A stretch of 41,709 nucleotides of DNA from assembly GCA_002398875.1 (NCBI GenBank), contig DHCC01000032.1:70085-111793 (forward strand). Reading direction: 5' to 3'. Within the stretch, counting starts at the first letter, position 1. Each line of letters starts with the position of its first letter. This DNA comes from Bacteroidales bacterium UBA4912. GTDB lineage: Bacteria > Bacteroidota > Bacteroidia > Bacteroidales > Dysgonomonadaceae. Below are positions 32,913 to 41,392 of this stretch, piece by piece. Made by a program: the position numbers and the translations under genes. The notes below the pieces were generated by a model. It saw only the letters and a list, made by a program, of their open reading frames with translations. It was not told where the DNA came from and did no database searches.

Positions 32913-34221
32913 ATGGCAAGATAAACTTCGCAGCCGCATGGAGTCTCATGAGGAGTCTGCTCCTGAAGGATTGTGGGAAAGTTTGGAGCAACAAATTGTT
33001 TCCGAGAAAACTTTATTCGATTACAAAACATTTGAAAACAAAGTTTCAAAAATTACAAATTCAAAAACAACCAAACCTGTAATCAAAAAACACCGACTTT
33101 GGGGAATTGGCATTGTTGCTGCTGCAGCAGCTGTAATTCTACTGTTTTTTGTTCTTAATATTCCAAATAACAATCAAATAAATGAGTTTTTAATAAACGA
33201 TAATCAAACAACTTCTGAGTTGATTGATAACAGTGTATCAGAAATCGACGAAACTGTTAAATTACCTCTTGAAGTGACAACACAAACAACTGTTTCAGGA
33301 ATTAAAATAGCGAAGAATAATACTATTATTTCAGATTCAAAAACTTCAATATCAAAAAATAAAGAGAGTGTTTCCAAAGAAATTATTACTAAAAAATCTT
33401 CAATAGAATCCTCTGATGAAGAATATAAGGAGGTTGTTCCCAAAGATAGTAATCAAAAAGAGAACATGATAAAAGAAGATCTTACCGATAAGCAAAATAT
33501 CTACAGAAAAAATGATCAGCTCTTAGCTTCATCAACAGGATTAAATAACCAAAAAAAATCAAGATGGCAAACAAATATTTCAATGTCAAATACTTCCTCA
33601 GGATTTTCAGAAACATACTCAGGATATGGCACCTTTGCACTTGAAGAAACTGTTGATCGACAGTATGCCTTTACCTCTCAATATACACGGGAAAGGGCTT
33701 ATACGGATGTTAAGCATGATCAACCAATAACATTTGGACTCACATTGAGATATAACTTAAATGATCGATGGAGTCTGACAAGTGGTTTGACGTATTCATT
33801 TCTTTCATCTCGCCTTCGATCAGAAAGTAGCAATTATTTTTATGATGACACTCAGAAACTTCACTATTTGGGTATTCCGTTGAACGTGGCATACACCTTC
33901 TGGCAAAACAATAAAGTATTAACCTATATTTCTGCAGGTGGACTTGTAGAAAAAAATATAGCCGGCAAATTGACTTCAAATTACTATATTGATAATGAAT
34001 TAGAAATGGCTACTAGTAAAAGTGTTACCTCTAGACAGTTACAATGGTCAGTTAACAGTGCAATAGGAATAGAATACCGTGTTTCTGATTTAATTGGAGT
34101 ATATGCAGAACCAGGAGTAGTTTATTATTTTAATAATAGCAGTGAGTTAGAAACCATTTACAAAGACAGACCTGCTAATTTCAATCTAAGACTCGGCTTA
34201 AGACTTAATTTCAATAAATAA
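32902..34221 (+). CDS. Putative anti-sigma factor fused to an outer-membrane beta-barrel
   Basis: A 439-residue protein with three zones. Residues 1-65 are hydrophilic, open MNDKWQDKLRSRMESHEESAPEGLW and hold no signal peptide; in this position they are probably a cytoplasmic sigma-binding segment. Residues 66-87 (LWGIGIVAAAAAVILLFFVL) are one membrane segment. Residues 88-218 are a Ser/Lys/Asn/Thr-rich, low-complexity linker, long enough to cross the periplasm. Residues about 219-439 are amphipathic beta strands of the PorT/OMP_b-brl type, ending RLGLRLNFNK. Its start overlaps the sigma gene by 11 bases. The ZAS zinc motif is absent. The anti-sigma role is inferred from position and layout; the barrel is visible from strand patterns. 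Confidence 0.75.
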   Translation: MNDKWQDKLRSRMESHEESAPEGLWESLEQQIVSEKTLFDYKTFENKVSKITNSKTTKPVIKKHRLWGIGIVAAAAAVILLFFVLNIPNNNQINEFLINDNQTTSELIDNSVSEIDETVKLPLEVTTQTTVSGIKIAKNNTIISDSKTSISKNKESVSKEIITKKSSIESSDEEYKEVVPKDSNQKENMIKEDLTDKQNIYRKNDQLLASSTGLNNQKKSRWQTNISMSNTSSGFSETYSGYGTFALEETVDRQYAFTSQYTRERAYTDVKHDQPITFGLTLRYNLNDRWSLTSGLTYSFLSSRLRSESSNYFYDDTQKLHYLGIPLNVAYTFWQNNKVLTYISAGGLVEKNIAGKLTSNYYIDNELEMATSKSVTSRQLQWSVNSAIGIEYRVSDLIGVYAEPGVVYYFNNSSELETIYKDRPANFNLRLGLRLNFNK

Positions 34222-34265
34222 ATTGTTCGAACTTAATATTTAAAACCAAATAATTATTTATTTCA

Positions 34266-34562
34266 TTATTTAATAGACTTATAAAACTGTAATTCACTTC
34301 TAAGCTGATCAATCTCAGACTGAAGTGACTTCACTTTCCCAAGCATATTATGCAGTGCATCAATTCCTTCCACATTGATATTCATATCGTAATACCAGCG
34401 AATAAACTGCTCAAGGTTGGATAGCTCATCATATTCTATATAACTTTCTTCTTCTTTATCCACCACATGAATAAGTCCCACCTCATGTAACGAATCGATG
34501 AAAGATTCTTCCACTTCATAAATTCTAAGGCATTCGCTGTATAATAATCGTTTCCTATTCAT
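34266..34562 (-). CDS. cbpM: Chaperone modulator CbpM
   Basis: A 98-residue MerR-like winged-helix protein that in E. coli binds CbpA and inhibits its J-domain co-chaperone and DNA-binding activities. It opens LLYSECLRIYEVEESFIDSLHEVGLI (the helix-turn-helix). It then shows DELSNLEQFIRWYYDMNINVEGI, which fits the CbpM second half, and a C-terminal coiled helix (LGKVKSLQSEIDQLRSELQF). Its ATG overlaps the cbpA stop (ATGA), so the pair is translationally coupled. Confidence 0.85.
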   Translation of the reverse strand: MNRKRLLYSECLRIYEVEESFIDSLHEVGLIHVVDKEEESYIEYDELSNLEQFIRWYYDMNINVEGIDALHNMLGKVKSLQSEIDQLRSELQFYKSIK

Positions 34563-35491
34563 GGTTTACTAATTTTTGATAATCTGGTAAATAGCTCTTT
34601 CTGTTCATCCGAAAGATTTTCGGGTAACTGTACTTTTAGTGATACATACAGATCTCCGAATTTGTTTTCTTTTTTATAAACCGGGAAGCCCTTACCTTTC
34701 AGCCTGAGCTTAGAACCCGGCTGAGTACCAGGTTTTATTGTCATTTTAACCTGTCCACTGAGTGTATTTATCATCACTTCACCGCCCAAAACAGCGGTGT
34801 ACAGATCTATCGAAGCATCAGTATAAAGATCGTCACCTAGACGTTTGAAGTCTGGATCTTCCTCAATTACAAATGTGATATAAAGATCTCCGTTTAAACC
34901 ATCACCTGTACTTTGCTGACCGTATCCTGTCAGCTTGATTTTCTGTCCATCGGCAACACCTGCAGGGATTGTGATGCGAACATTTTTACCATTAATGGTT
35001 AATGTTTGCTGATGCGTTTGCATTGCCTGTCGAAGTGAAAGTCGCAATTCAGCATGATAATCAGATGCTTTATGCCGATAACGTCTTCCAGAACTTCCTG
35101 CACGATGACTAAAACCACTGCCAAACATTGAATGAAAAAATTCTGAAAAGTCATCATCCGAAAAATCACCTTCTGTATAAAAAGTCTGACCACCTTGATC
35201 GCCCCAACTCTGTTGGCTTCCCCACTGTTGCTGATACTGTTTTTGAGCCTTTTCAAACTCCTCGCCGTGCTTCCAGTTCTCACCGTATTTATCATACTTT
35301 GCACGTTTCTCCGGATCGCTCAGCACTTCATTTGCCTCATTCAGCTCCTGAAATTTTTTATGAGCTTCTTTATCCTTAGGATTTAGATCGGGATGTAATT
35401 TCCTTGCGAGCTTGCGATAAGCCTTTTTAATATCCTCAGCCGATGCATTTCTGCTTACTCCCAATATTTTATAATAATCTATGTAAGCCAT
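34559..35491 (-). CDS. cbpA: DnaJ-type co-chaperone CbpA
   Basis: A 310-residue type II J-domain protein. The J-domain (residues 1-70) has the HPD motif at 33-35 in RKLHPDLNP. A Gly/Phe/Gln/Ser-rich linker follows (about 80-130; GSGFSHRAGSSG). Two C-terminal peptide-binding beta domains end with GDLYVSLKVQLPENLS. The zinc-finger domain of DnaJ is absent, as expected for CbpA. It stimulates the ATPase of DnaK and may bind DNA. It lies 22 bases below rluF and overlaps cbpM, so all three are probably one transcript. Confidence 0.92.
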   Translation of the reverse strand: MAYIDYYKILGVSRNASAEDIKKAYRKLARKLHPDLNPKDKEAHKKFQELNEANEVLSDPEKRAKYDKYGENWKHGEEFEKAQKQYQQQWGSQQSWGDQGGQTFYTEGDFSDDDFSEFFHSMFGSGFSHRAGSSGRRYRHKASDYHAELRLSLRQAMQTHQQTLTINGKNVRITIPAGVADGQKIKLTGYGQQSTGDGLNGDLYITFVIEEDPDFKRLGDDLYTDASIDLYTAVLGGEVMINTLSGQVKMTIKPGTQPGSKLRLKGKGFPVYKKENKFGDLYVSLKVQLPENLSDEQKELFTRLSKISKP

Positions 35492-35513
35492 CTCATAAAA
35501 TAATAAAATAAAA

Positions 35514-36266
35514 CTACATAACGGTTGTTTTTGAGGAATGTCTTACCATTTTAAAAATGCCATTAAGTTCTTTTTCGGTCAAATGTCTCCATTTGCCAAG
35601 AGGTATATCCAGGTCAATATTCATTATACGATATCTTTCCAGTTCAACTACTTCATTTCCAAGATACTCGCACATACGCCTAATCTGTCTGTTAAGTCCC
35701 TGAGTAAGAGTAATTCTGAATGTAAACTTGTCAATCTGTTCTACAAAACATTTCTTGGTAACAGTGCCAAGAATAGGAACACCATTGCCCATCTTTTGGA
35801 TAAAAGTTTTTGTAATGGGATACTTAACTTTCACCATATACTCCTTCTCATGGTTATTACCAGCCCGAAGTATCTTGTTCACAATATCCCCGTCACTAGT
35901 CAGCAAAATCAAACCTTGACTATCTTTGTCAAGCCTTCCGATAGGGAATATTCGTTCAGGATATTTTATAAAATCAATAATATTGTTCTTTTCTCTTCGA
36001 GTATCTGTTGTACAAACAATTCCTCTTGGTTTATTCAATACCAAGTAAACATGTTTTTTTTTCTTACCTTCAATATCGCCTCTCGGAGTGATAAGCTTGC
36101 CATTTAATCTTATCTCATCATTATATGAAACCTTACTACCCATCTCAGCAACAGCACCATTTATAGTAACACGTCTTTGCTCAATTAGTTTATCTGCTTC
36201 TCTTCGTGAACAATATCCTACTTCACTAAAATATTTATTTATACGAATCAAATTATTATTTTCCAT
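35514..36266 (-). CDS. rluF: 23S rRNA pseudouridine synthase, RluF-like
   Basis: A 250-residue pseudouridine synthase of the RsuA/RluB/E/F family. An S4 RNA-binding domain (about residues 6-60; INKYFSEVGYCSRREADKLI) leads to the catalytic domain. This has GRLDKDSQGLILLTSDG, with catalytic Asp113, and LTQGLNRQIRRMCEYLGNEV. The short C-terminus and the pattern of the last motifs fit RluF, which modifies U2604 of 23S rRNA (and in E. coli tRNA-Tyr). A promoter element at 36297-36304 lies just upstream. Confidence 0.9.
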   Translation of the reverse strand: MENNNLIRINKYFSEVGYCSRREADKLIEQRRVTINGAVAEMGSKVSYNDEIRLNGKLITPRGDIEGKKKKHVYLVLNKPRGIVCTTDTRREKNNIIDFIKYPERIFPIGRLDKDSQGLILLTSDGDIVNKILRAGNNHEKEYMVKVKYPITKTFIQKMGNGVPILGTVTKKCFVEQIDKFTFRITLTQGLNRQIRRMCEYLGNEVVELERYRIMNIDLDIPLGKWRHLTEKELNGIFKMVRHSSKTTVM

Positions 36267-36296
36267 CTGTTATTAATGCACCGTTAAATATATATA

Positions 36297-36304
36297 CAAA
36301 GGTA
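36297..36304 (-). promoter_or_regulatory. -7 element of rluF-cbpA-cbpM
   Basis: Minus-strand TACCTTTG matches TAnnTTTG. Predicted leader is about 27 bases to the rluF ATG. Confidence 0.55.
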
Positions 36305-36326
36305 ACTGATAATTATTTAAGTGAAA

Positions 36327-37562
36327 CTAACTCCACTCAAGTAATCGCCTTTCCCCCTTCAGCTCTCTGATATTCGTAGCATCCTGACTAACTTCAATCA
36401 CTCCTTTGTAAGCACCCGACTCGTCTCTAAGAGCAAAATACTGAATAAGGATAAATTTTCCTCTCGACTGAATCCAAAAGTCAGCTTTTTTTCTTTTGCC
36501 TGTTTTGAAAGCTTCAATTATGTCTTCCACAACATGAACACTTTCAGGTGGATGACAATTCTGTACAGCTCTGCCAACTACAGCAGGTGAACGAGGGAAA
36601 AATCGATCCTCTGCCTTGTTGAAAAATGCTACCTTATCATTTTCATCAACAACGGTTATATCCACCGGCAGATGATTGAATATCATTAACACCTGTTCGG
36701 CACTTAGGATTCCTGTTTCAAAAAGAATCCTGCTATTCTGTATTAAATTGTCTGTTTCAATAATATTACTTTCAGCATTTAACTTTTTATGATCCTTACT
36801 CATAGGTTTCTCCGGAGCTTCAATAAAAGGAAAGGGATATTCAAAACTCTGAAGATGCATTTCCTCCCACAACTCTTTGCTGACTGTTTCTGATGCAATA
36901 GGGTAAACCACAGCATTCTCCTTATGTATCATCCTGAATACCTTGAAGAAATACTGTCCCAAAATCACCTTAAAGTCATCCCATACCGTGTCTCTATCCT
37001 CAAGTAAGCCGATTATTTTCTTAAGTGATTCGCGAATATCATCATCCAGCGACCACATAACCTTCAGCGGTCGATAATACTCCCATATTTTTTCCAGATA
37101 AGGGAAGAGTATGTTTTCCTTTTTTACGTAATGATGCTCAAAATCCCTGAATTCTCTGAATAGAGGAAGCAGTTCAACTCTCATACTTTCAAAATCATCA
37201 TGTTCCCTACCGTTGTAGCTCTTAATAATTTTTTTTATCTGATTGAGTTTAAAAGCAAAAGCATCATTTTCAAGAATCATATAATATAAGAAAGATCCTT
37301 TAGCTGGCTTTTTCCATTCGTAACTATTCAGACTTTTGGTTATAACGTTAACAATCTTCTCCAGATACTCCTTAATCAGATCCGGTTTTATGCCCATTTG
37401 CAGCTGCATGTCCTCAACCCTTACAATATCATAAGGTGTAACGCTGTCAATGGTCTCTTTATATGTGTCGATTAATGTTTTAACATCATCTCCATTCATC
37501 ACTCCAAGTGAGAAAGATAAAAGCTCACGGTAGCGTTTCTCTGAATATATTTGATCATCCAT
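36327..37562 (-). CDS. DUF438/hemerythrin/PAS sensor-like protein
   Basis: A 411-residue soluble protein with three parts. The N-terminal DUF438 domain covers about residues 1-80. A hemerythrin-like helical domain follows (about 85-235), with His and Glu residues in FEHHYVKKENILFPYLE (142-157) and MIHKENAVVYPIA (211-223) in positions suited to a di-iron site. A PAS domain (about 290-400) contains the conserved NCHPPESV (336-343). It has no kinase, DNA-binding or membrane module, so its output is unclear. The fold suggests sensing O2, NO or redox state. It is monocistronic by position; no promoter element is clear upstream. Confidence 0.87.
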   Translation of the reverse strand: MDDQIYSEKRYRELLSFSLGVMNGDDVKTLIDTYKETIDSVTPYDIVRVEDMQLQMGIKPDLIKEYLEKIVNVITKSLNSYEWKKPAKGSFLYYMILENDAFAFKLNQIKKIIKSYNGREHDDFESMRVELLPLFREFRDFEHHYVKKENILFPYLEKIWEYYRPLKVMWSLDDDIRESLKKIIGLLEDRDTVWDDFKVILGQYFFKVFRMIHKENAVVYPIASETVSKELWEEMHLQSFEYPFPFIEAPEKPMSKDHKKLNAESNIIETDNLIQNSRILFETGILSAEQVLMIFNHLPVDITVVDENDKVAFFNKAEDRFFPRSPAVVGRAVQNCHPPESVHVVEDIIEAFKTGKRKKADFWIQSRGKFILIQYFALRDESGAYKGVIEVSQDATNIRELKGERRLLEWS

Positions 37563-37616
37563 ATTATACTAACTTGCAATTGAGAGTATAGTGTTATCCT
37601 TACATAAATAATTTTA

Positions 37617-38153
37617 TCAGTAATCAGATTTCAATTTACTATATATTTCCAAATCTACAAAATGGTTTTCTGAAAGTAATTCGCCATCCCTCTCTATTCC
37701 TTCAAATTTAAAGTTCAGTCTCTTTGGAATATTGCTGCTTGGTGTGTTGCCAACTGCACATTTAATCTGTATTCGGTTAATATTAAGTGTTTTGAAAGCA
37801 AAGTCACAAATCATGTCTACCGATTTAGTCATAATACCCTTCTTCTGAAAACCTTCGGAAAGCCAGTACCCTATTTCGGTTTTTCTGTTTGCTTTATCCG
37901 TATCTTTAAATCCAACAATACCTGCAAACTCATCTTGATATTTTATTGCAAAAACATACTCAAAATAATCTTTATCAGTATTAACAACAGAGCTTACATA
38001 CATTTCCGAATCAGTAATGCCTCTTGTTGTTTCGACGAAAGGCAGCCATTTGCCCAGGTATTCTCTCTGAGAGTCGATAGTAATAAAGATATCCTTAGCA
38101 TCTGAGAGCTCCAATTGTTTTAAAACTATATTTTCATCTATTCTCAAAATCAT
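37617..38153 (-). CDS. RimJ/RimL-type N-acetyltransferase
   Basis: A 178-residue GNAT protein. It opens with the subgroup pattern LRIDENIVLKQLELSDAKDIF. The region EIGYWLSEGFQKKGIMTKSVDMICDFAF (about residues 91-118) is the acetyl-CoA site with the Q-K-K-G-I variant. NINRIQIKCAVGNTPSSNIPKRLNFKFEG (about 123-152) completes the fold. Such enzymes acetylate ribosomal protein N-termini or small molecules; its substrate is unknown. Its leader is identical over 13 bases to that of the aldo/keto reductase gene 2.2 kb away. Confidence 0.88.
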   Translation of the reverse strand: MILRIDENIVLKQLELSDAKDIFITIDSQREYLGKWLPFVETTRGITDSEMYVSSVVNTDKDYFEYVFAIKYQDEFAGIVGFKDTDKANRKTEIGYWLSEGFQKKGIMTKSVDMICDFAFKTLNINRIQIKCAVGNTPSSNIPKRLNFKFEGIERDGELLSENHFVDLEIYSKLKSDY

Positions 38154-38166
38154 AGGTTATAATTTT
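38151..38166 (-). repeat. 16-bp start-site repeat, copy 1 (GNAT gene)
   Basis: On the minus strand AAAATTATAACCTATG ends in the ATG of the GNAT gene. The identical 16 bases end in the ATG of the aldo/keto reductase gene at 40318-40333. Confidence 0.6.
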
Positions 38167-38249
38167 CGTTACTTGATTATTTTTTTTAATTTCTAAAATG
38201 AATTATAGCCTAATTAAATAACATCAGTTGAATGTATAAATTCATTTCA

Positions 38250-39311
38250 TCAAATCACTTTGTAGAACTCGTCCAATCTTTTTCTTTCCGGTTCAAAAAG
38301 ACTTATTACACTCATATTTATTTTTTCGAAGAATGATAAAACTATCTCAGGATTATTCCTTTTCATTATCTTCTTCCAAGTACCAATAACCTTTCCATTT
38401 AGCATTATTGTTGGAGAAAATATACCGTTTTTAGTTACCACCTTCCTTAAATGTTCAGAATCAAAAATCTCAGAACGATCTTTATAACTAACCAAAAACT
38501 CATCAAAAGGAGCCAGTAACAGAGCAGAGTCATTATACGAAGGTGGAGTTTTTATATCATTAGCCATCCAGCATTCCCTGCCATTTACCATCTCACTCAC
38601 AAAAAGCGAATTATTCATCTCCAAAGCTTTTCTGCTCTCAGTAAGTGTAAGTCCCGACCACCATACAAAATCCTGTAATGTTGCAGGACCATGGCTCCTG
38701 AAAAATTTATCTGCCAAGCGCTTCAAAGCTTCATCTCTCGTAATACTTTTTCTTTTAGGAGCCCACTCTTCTAAAAGGGTAAATGTTTGTTTATTACCAT
38801 CCAATCTGCCGTTCACAATAATCCCTTCGAGCTCTGCAAAACTAAGTAATACCGATAAGTTATTATCGTCAAGCTCAAATCCGGCATCCTTTAGCTTATT
38901 TCCAATCTCCTGTTTTGTAAGATGTCTGCCATCCCTCAAAAGTCTTTCGATACGAGGTAAGTAGCTGTATAAGAAAGACTCGTCTGTATTAAGCATCTTA
39001 GCATAAGATTGATAAACAGGTTTCAAACGAGGGTAAGATAGCTCATACATCCAATAAATATCCTCAGCAGTAACAAAATGCCATGTTGGTCTAAGTATAT
39101 GAGTGCGAATAATCTCACCACTGTTAAGTGCATCAGTTACACTTTTATTGCAACTTACCTTTAAACGTGATCCAATTGCCCATTTCGCCAAATCCAATGC
39201 TTGTGACTGCATTGCACACATATAGCTAACCACTTCAATAGGATCTTTCAGATTATGAGTTGAAAGAAGTTGATTATATAGACGTAGGTTAAGAAGTTCT
39301 GAACTATTCAT
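38250..39311 (-). CDS. Winged-helix DNA-binding domain protein (HTH_42 family)
   Basis: A 353-residue protein of the YcaQ/AlkX-related winged-helix family (PF06224). It opens LLNLRLYNQLLSTHNLKDPIEVVSYMCAMQSQ, the family's usual N-terminal pattern, then RTHILRPTWHFVTAEDIYWM with the typical RxTWH-like motif, and ends in a domain with LLAPFDEFLVSYKDRS. E. coli YcaQ and some actinobacterial relatives act as DNA glycosylases on crosslinks; whether this one does is unknown. The QxQ-type catalytic motif of AlkX may correspond to MQSQ here. It follows the aldo/keto reductase by 4 bases and is an operon partner. Confidence 0.87.
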   Translation of the reverse strand: MNSSELLNLRLYNQLLSTHNLKDPIEVVSYMCAMQSQALDLAKWAIGSRLKVSCNKSVTDALNSGEIIRTHILRPTWHFVTAEDIYWMYELSYPRLKPVYQSYAKMLNTDESFLYSYLPRIERLLRDGRHLTKQEIGNKLKDAGFELDDNNLSVLLSFAELEGIIVNGRLDGNKQTFTLLEEWAPKRKSITRDEALKRLADKFFRSHGPATLQDFVWWSGLTLTESRKALEMNNSLFVSEMVNGRECWMANDIKTPPSYNDSALLLAPFDEFLVSYKDRSEIFDSEHLRKVVTKNGIFSPTIMLNGKVIGTWKKIMKRNNPEIVLSFFEKINMSVISLFEPERKRLDEFYKVI

Positions 39312-39315
39312 AAAA

Positions 39316-40320
39316 TTACAAATTTACTCCGCTCATATTAGCATACCTGTCACCCGTATGAGTACCAAGGGGAATAATCGATTCTAGTCGGTCCAGTTCT
39401 TCCTGACTAAGTTCAATTCTTGTAGCTGCAATATTTTCTTCTACATACTTAACTCTTTTAGTTCCTGGAATAGGCACATGCCCTTTTGAGATGATCCATG
39501 CCAATGCAAGTTGCGAAGGTGTAATATTTTTCTCTTCAGCCACCTGTTTGATCTTTTCAAGTAGTTCAATGTTTTTGTAAAACTGTTCGTTCTGAAAACG
39601 AGGCATATAACGTCTCCAATCGCCCTCTACCAAATCTTCGGGATGTTTAATGGTGCCAGACAGAAATCCACGTCCAAGTGGAGAGTATGATATAAGTCCG
39701 ATTCCCAACTCTTTCATAGTATGCAGGATGCCGAGCTCCTCAATCTGTCTCTCAAACAGGGAGTACTCCGACTGAATGGCAGTCAGTGGGAATGTGTTAT
39801 GAGCTTTACGGATAGTCCCCGAACCCACTTCAGACAAGCCTATATATCTCACCTTGCCCTCTTTTACTAAGTCGGCCATAGCACCTACTGTCTCTTCGAT
39901 AGGTGTGTTTGTATCTAAACGATGCAGATAGTAAAGATCAATATAATCTGTGTTCAGGTTTCGTAGCGACCGCTCCACAGCTTTTCTCAAATAGCTTTTG
40001 CTTCCGTTTACATTTCCTGTACGGTTGCCTTCATCATCCATTTCTACACCAAATTTGGTTGCAATAATATATTTATCACGATTACCTGCTACAGCCTTCG
40101 CAATCAGTCTCTCATTCTCGCCTTCGCCATACATATCGGCGGTATCCAGAAAGTTACCACCCAGTTCAAATGATCTGTGTATTGTTGCAATAGATTCTTT
40201 TTCATCCGCTTCACCATAAATACTTGATCCTTTTAGTTTCGACATTCCCATGCATCCAAGGCCAATAGTTGGTATAACGAGTCCCTGACTGCCCAATTTT
40301 ACCTGCTTAATTGTTTCCAT
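39316..40320 (-). CDS. Aldo/keto reductase
   Basis: A 334-residue NADPH-dependent oxidoreductase of the AKR superfamily (AKR13/YghZ-like group). The catalytic tetrad is visible: Asp59, Tyr64 (DMYGEGENE), Lys89 (IATKFG) and His133 (YYLHRLD). GLSEVGSGTIR and the cofactor region SPLGRGFLSG and PIPGTKRVKYVEEN are as expected. It reduces aldehydes or ketones; substrate unknown. It heads a two-gene unit with the winged-helix gene. Its start-site sequence is shared with the GNAT gene at 38153. Confidence 0.93.
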   Translation of the reverse strand: METIKQVKLGSQGLVIPTIGLGCMGMSKLKGSSIYGEADEKESIATIHRSFELGGNFLDTADMYGEGENERLIAKAVAGNRDKYIIATKFGVEMDDEGNRTGNVNGSKSYLRKAVERSLRNLNTDYIDLYYLHRLDTNTPIEETVGAMADLVKEGKVRYIGLSEVGSGTIRKAHNTFPLTAIQSEYSLFERQIEELGILHTMKELGIGLISYSPLGRGFLSGTIKHPEDLVEGDWRRYMPRFQNEQFYKNIELLEKIKQVAEEKNITPSQLALAWIISKGHVPIPGTKRVKYVEENIAATRIELSQEELDRLESIIPLGTHTGDRYANMSGVNL

Positions 40321-40345
40321 AGGTTATAATTTTTTATTTTATAAC
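40318..40345 (-). repeat. Start-site repeat, copy 2, with nested inverted repeat
   Basis: Positions 40318-40333 carry the same 16 bases as the GNAT start site (minus strand AAAATTATAACCTATG). GTTATAA (40323-40329) and TTATAAC (40339-40345) form a 7-bp inverted repeat around the upstream part, and a further self-complementary GTTATAAC is at 40375-40382. No TAnnTTTG element was found in this 137-base gap. Confidence 0.5.
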
Positions 40346-40456
40346 AAATTATAAAGCTGTATGTTTTTGACTATGTTATAACTAGTTGACTTCAGGAGAT
40401 ATTGCCAGTTAAATACTACTTTTTTACAAAACTCAACCAGCATTAATAAATTATTA

Positions 40457-40891
40457 TCAAAGTACTTTCAACTTATATTTTACAATCTCCTCAAAATCTT
40501 TCACCTCATCTGTCTTTTTAATATCCAAACTTAAAGGGAAAAGTTTGCCAATAGCAATTGCATCATCAAACTTATTTTTAATATCATTATCTATAGGAAT
40601 TTCATTAATTCCAACCCTGGTCTTTTCTGTAAAATAGAAACCCGTCTTAATGAATTTTTCCCAAATAGAAAGCCAAAAAACAGTCTTTTTTTTATTAGAA
40701 ACCTTACATAGCCATGCATTACCATCCTTGTAAAACCTCCATTCATAAGCAAGTTTATATTTAGCAGTAATTATATCAATTAAAGCCTTGTAAACCTTAT
40801 AAATATCTTTACCCAGTATGTCTTCCAATACTCTGTCAGTCGGCTCCACGTCAGCATCACGCAGTAGCATCGTCTCTTCTTGTTGTTTCAT
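40457..40891 (-). CDS. DUF3788 family protein
   Basis: A 144-residue cytoplasmic protein that matches the DUF3788 pattern: LRDADVEPTDRVLEDILG near the start, EWRFYKDGNAWLCKVSNKKKTVFWLSIWE in the middle, FYFTEKTRVGI, and KLFPLSLDIKKTDEVKDFEEI near the end. Function unknown; related proteins resemble small ligand-binding YdhG/DUF1801-like folds. The start may be the internal ATG at 40870 (MLLRDADVE), which fits the family better. It begins 6 bases after the YciI-like gene, so they form a unit. Confidence 0.85.
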   Translation of the reverse strand: MKQQEETMLLRDADVEPTDRVLEDILGKDIYKVYKALIDIITAKYKLAYEWRFYKDGNAWLCKVSNKKKTVFWLSIWEKFIKTGFYFTEKTRVGINEIPIDNDIKNKFDDAIAIGKLFPLSLDIKKTDEVKDFEEIVKYKLKVL

Positions 40892-40897
40892 AATTTC

Positions 40898-41392
40898 TTA
40901 AGGATTTAGTTTCCAGATCTTATCAGAAAAAGGCAAATATTCAGGCAGAGCAGCCGACCCGTACCATTCGTAAATATCATAATCCAGAAGTCCGATCTCA
41001 ATCGCACGGTCTGTATTCAAAATCTCATTTGCCTCTTCCAAAGAATTGATGTTATCAAGAATAAAAATGCCCCTGTAGCTGTTTTCATTCTTTCCCAAGG
41101 GACCGGCAACAATCATTTTTCCTTCATCCACCAGCCTTTTAATATTTGACATATGCCCTCTAAAACTTTCGGTGATAATAGTCTGGTCTGTAGTTTTGTT
41201 GGTACCCGTTTTAAGAATTACAAGATAAAACATTTTCATGCCAAAATCATCACCACCCAATCTATCAGCAAGCTGCTTATCGAAATTAGGATTAGTAACT
41301 ATTGAATCATTTTGCAACTTGTCGGTTGTCTGACCAGACGCAAGGCTTGAAATCATTATTGATATTAGTAAAACCAAATATTTCATATTCAT
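40898..41392 (-). CDS. Exported YciI-like (YCII-domain) protein
   Basis: A 164-residue protein with a signal peptide (residues 1-20, core YLVLLISIMISSLASGQ), which predicts a periplasmic location. The YCII-related ferredoxin-like fold covers about residues 50-145. It shows FYLVILKTGTN, then FRGHMSNIKRLVDEGKMIVAGPLG with His79 in the family's conserved region, and RGIFILD. The usual cytosolic YciI proteins lack a signal peptide and a 50-residue N-terminal extension. Enzymatic role unknown. It is the first gene of a unit with the DUF3788 gene. Confidence 0.82.
   Translation of the reverse strand: MNMKYLVLLISIMISSLASGQTTDKLQNDSIVTNPNFDKQLADRLGGDDFGMKMFYLVILKTGTNKTTDQTIITESFRGHMSNIKRLVDEGKMIVAGPLGKNENSYRGIFILDNINSLEEANEILNTDRAIEIGLLDYDIYEWYGSAALPEYLPFSDKIWKLNP

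Noticed and set aside
35538..36107. A 189-codon open frame antisense to rluF
   Set aside because: It lies entirely within the strongly supported rluF gene on the other strand and its translation has no recognisable domain; it is a coding shadow.
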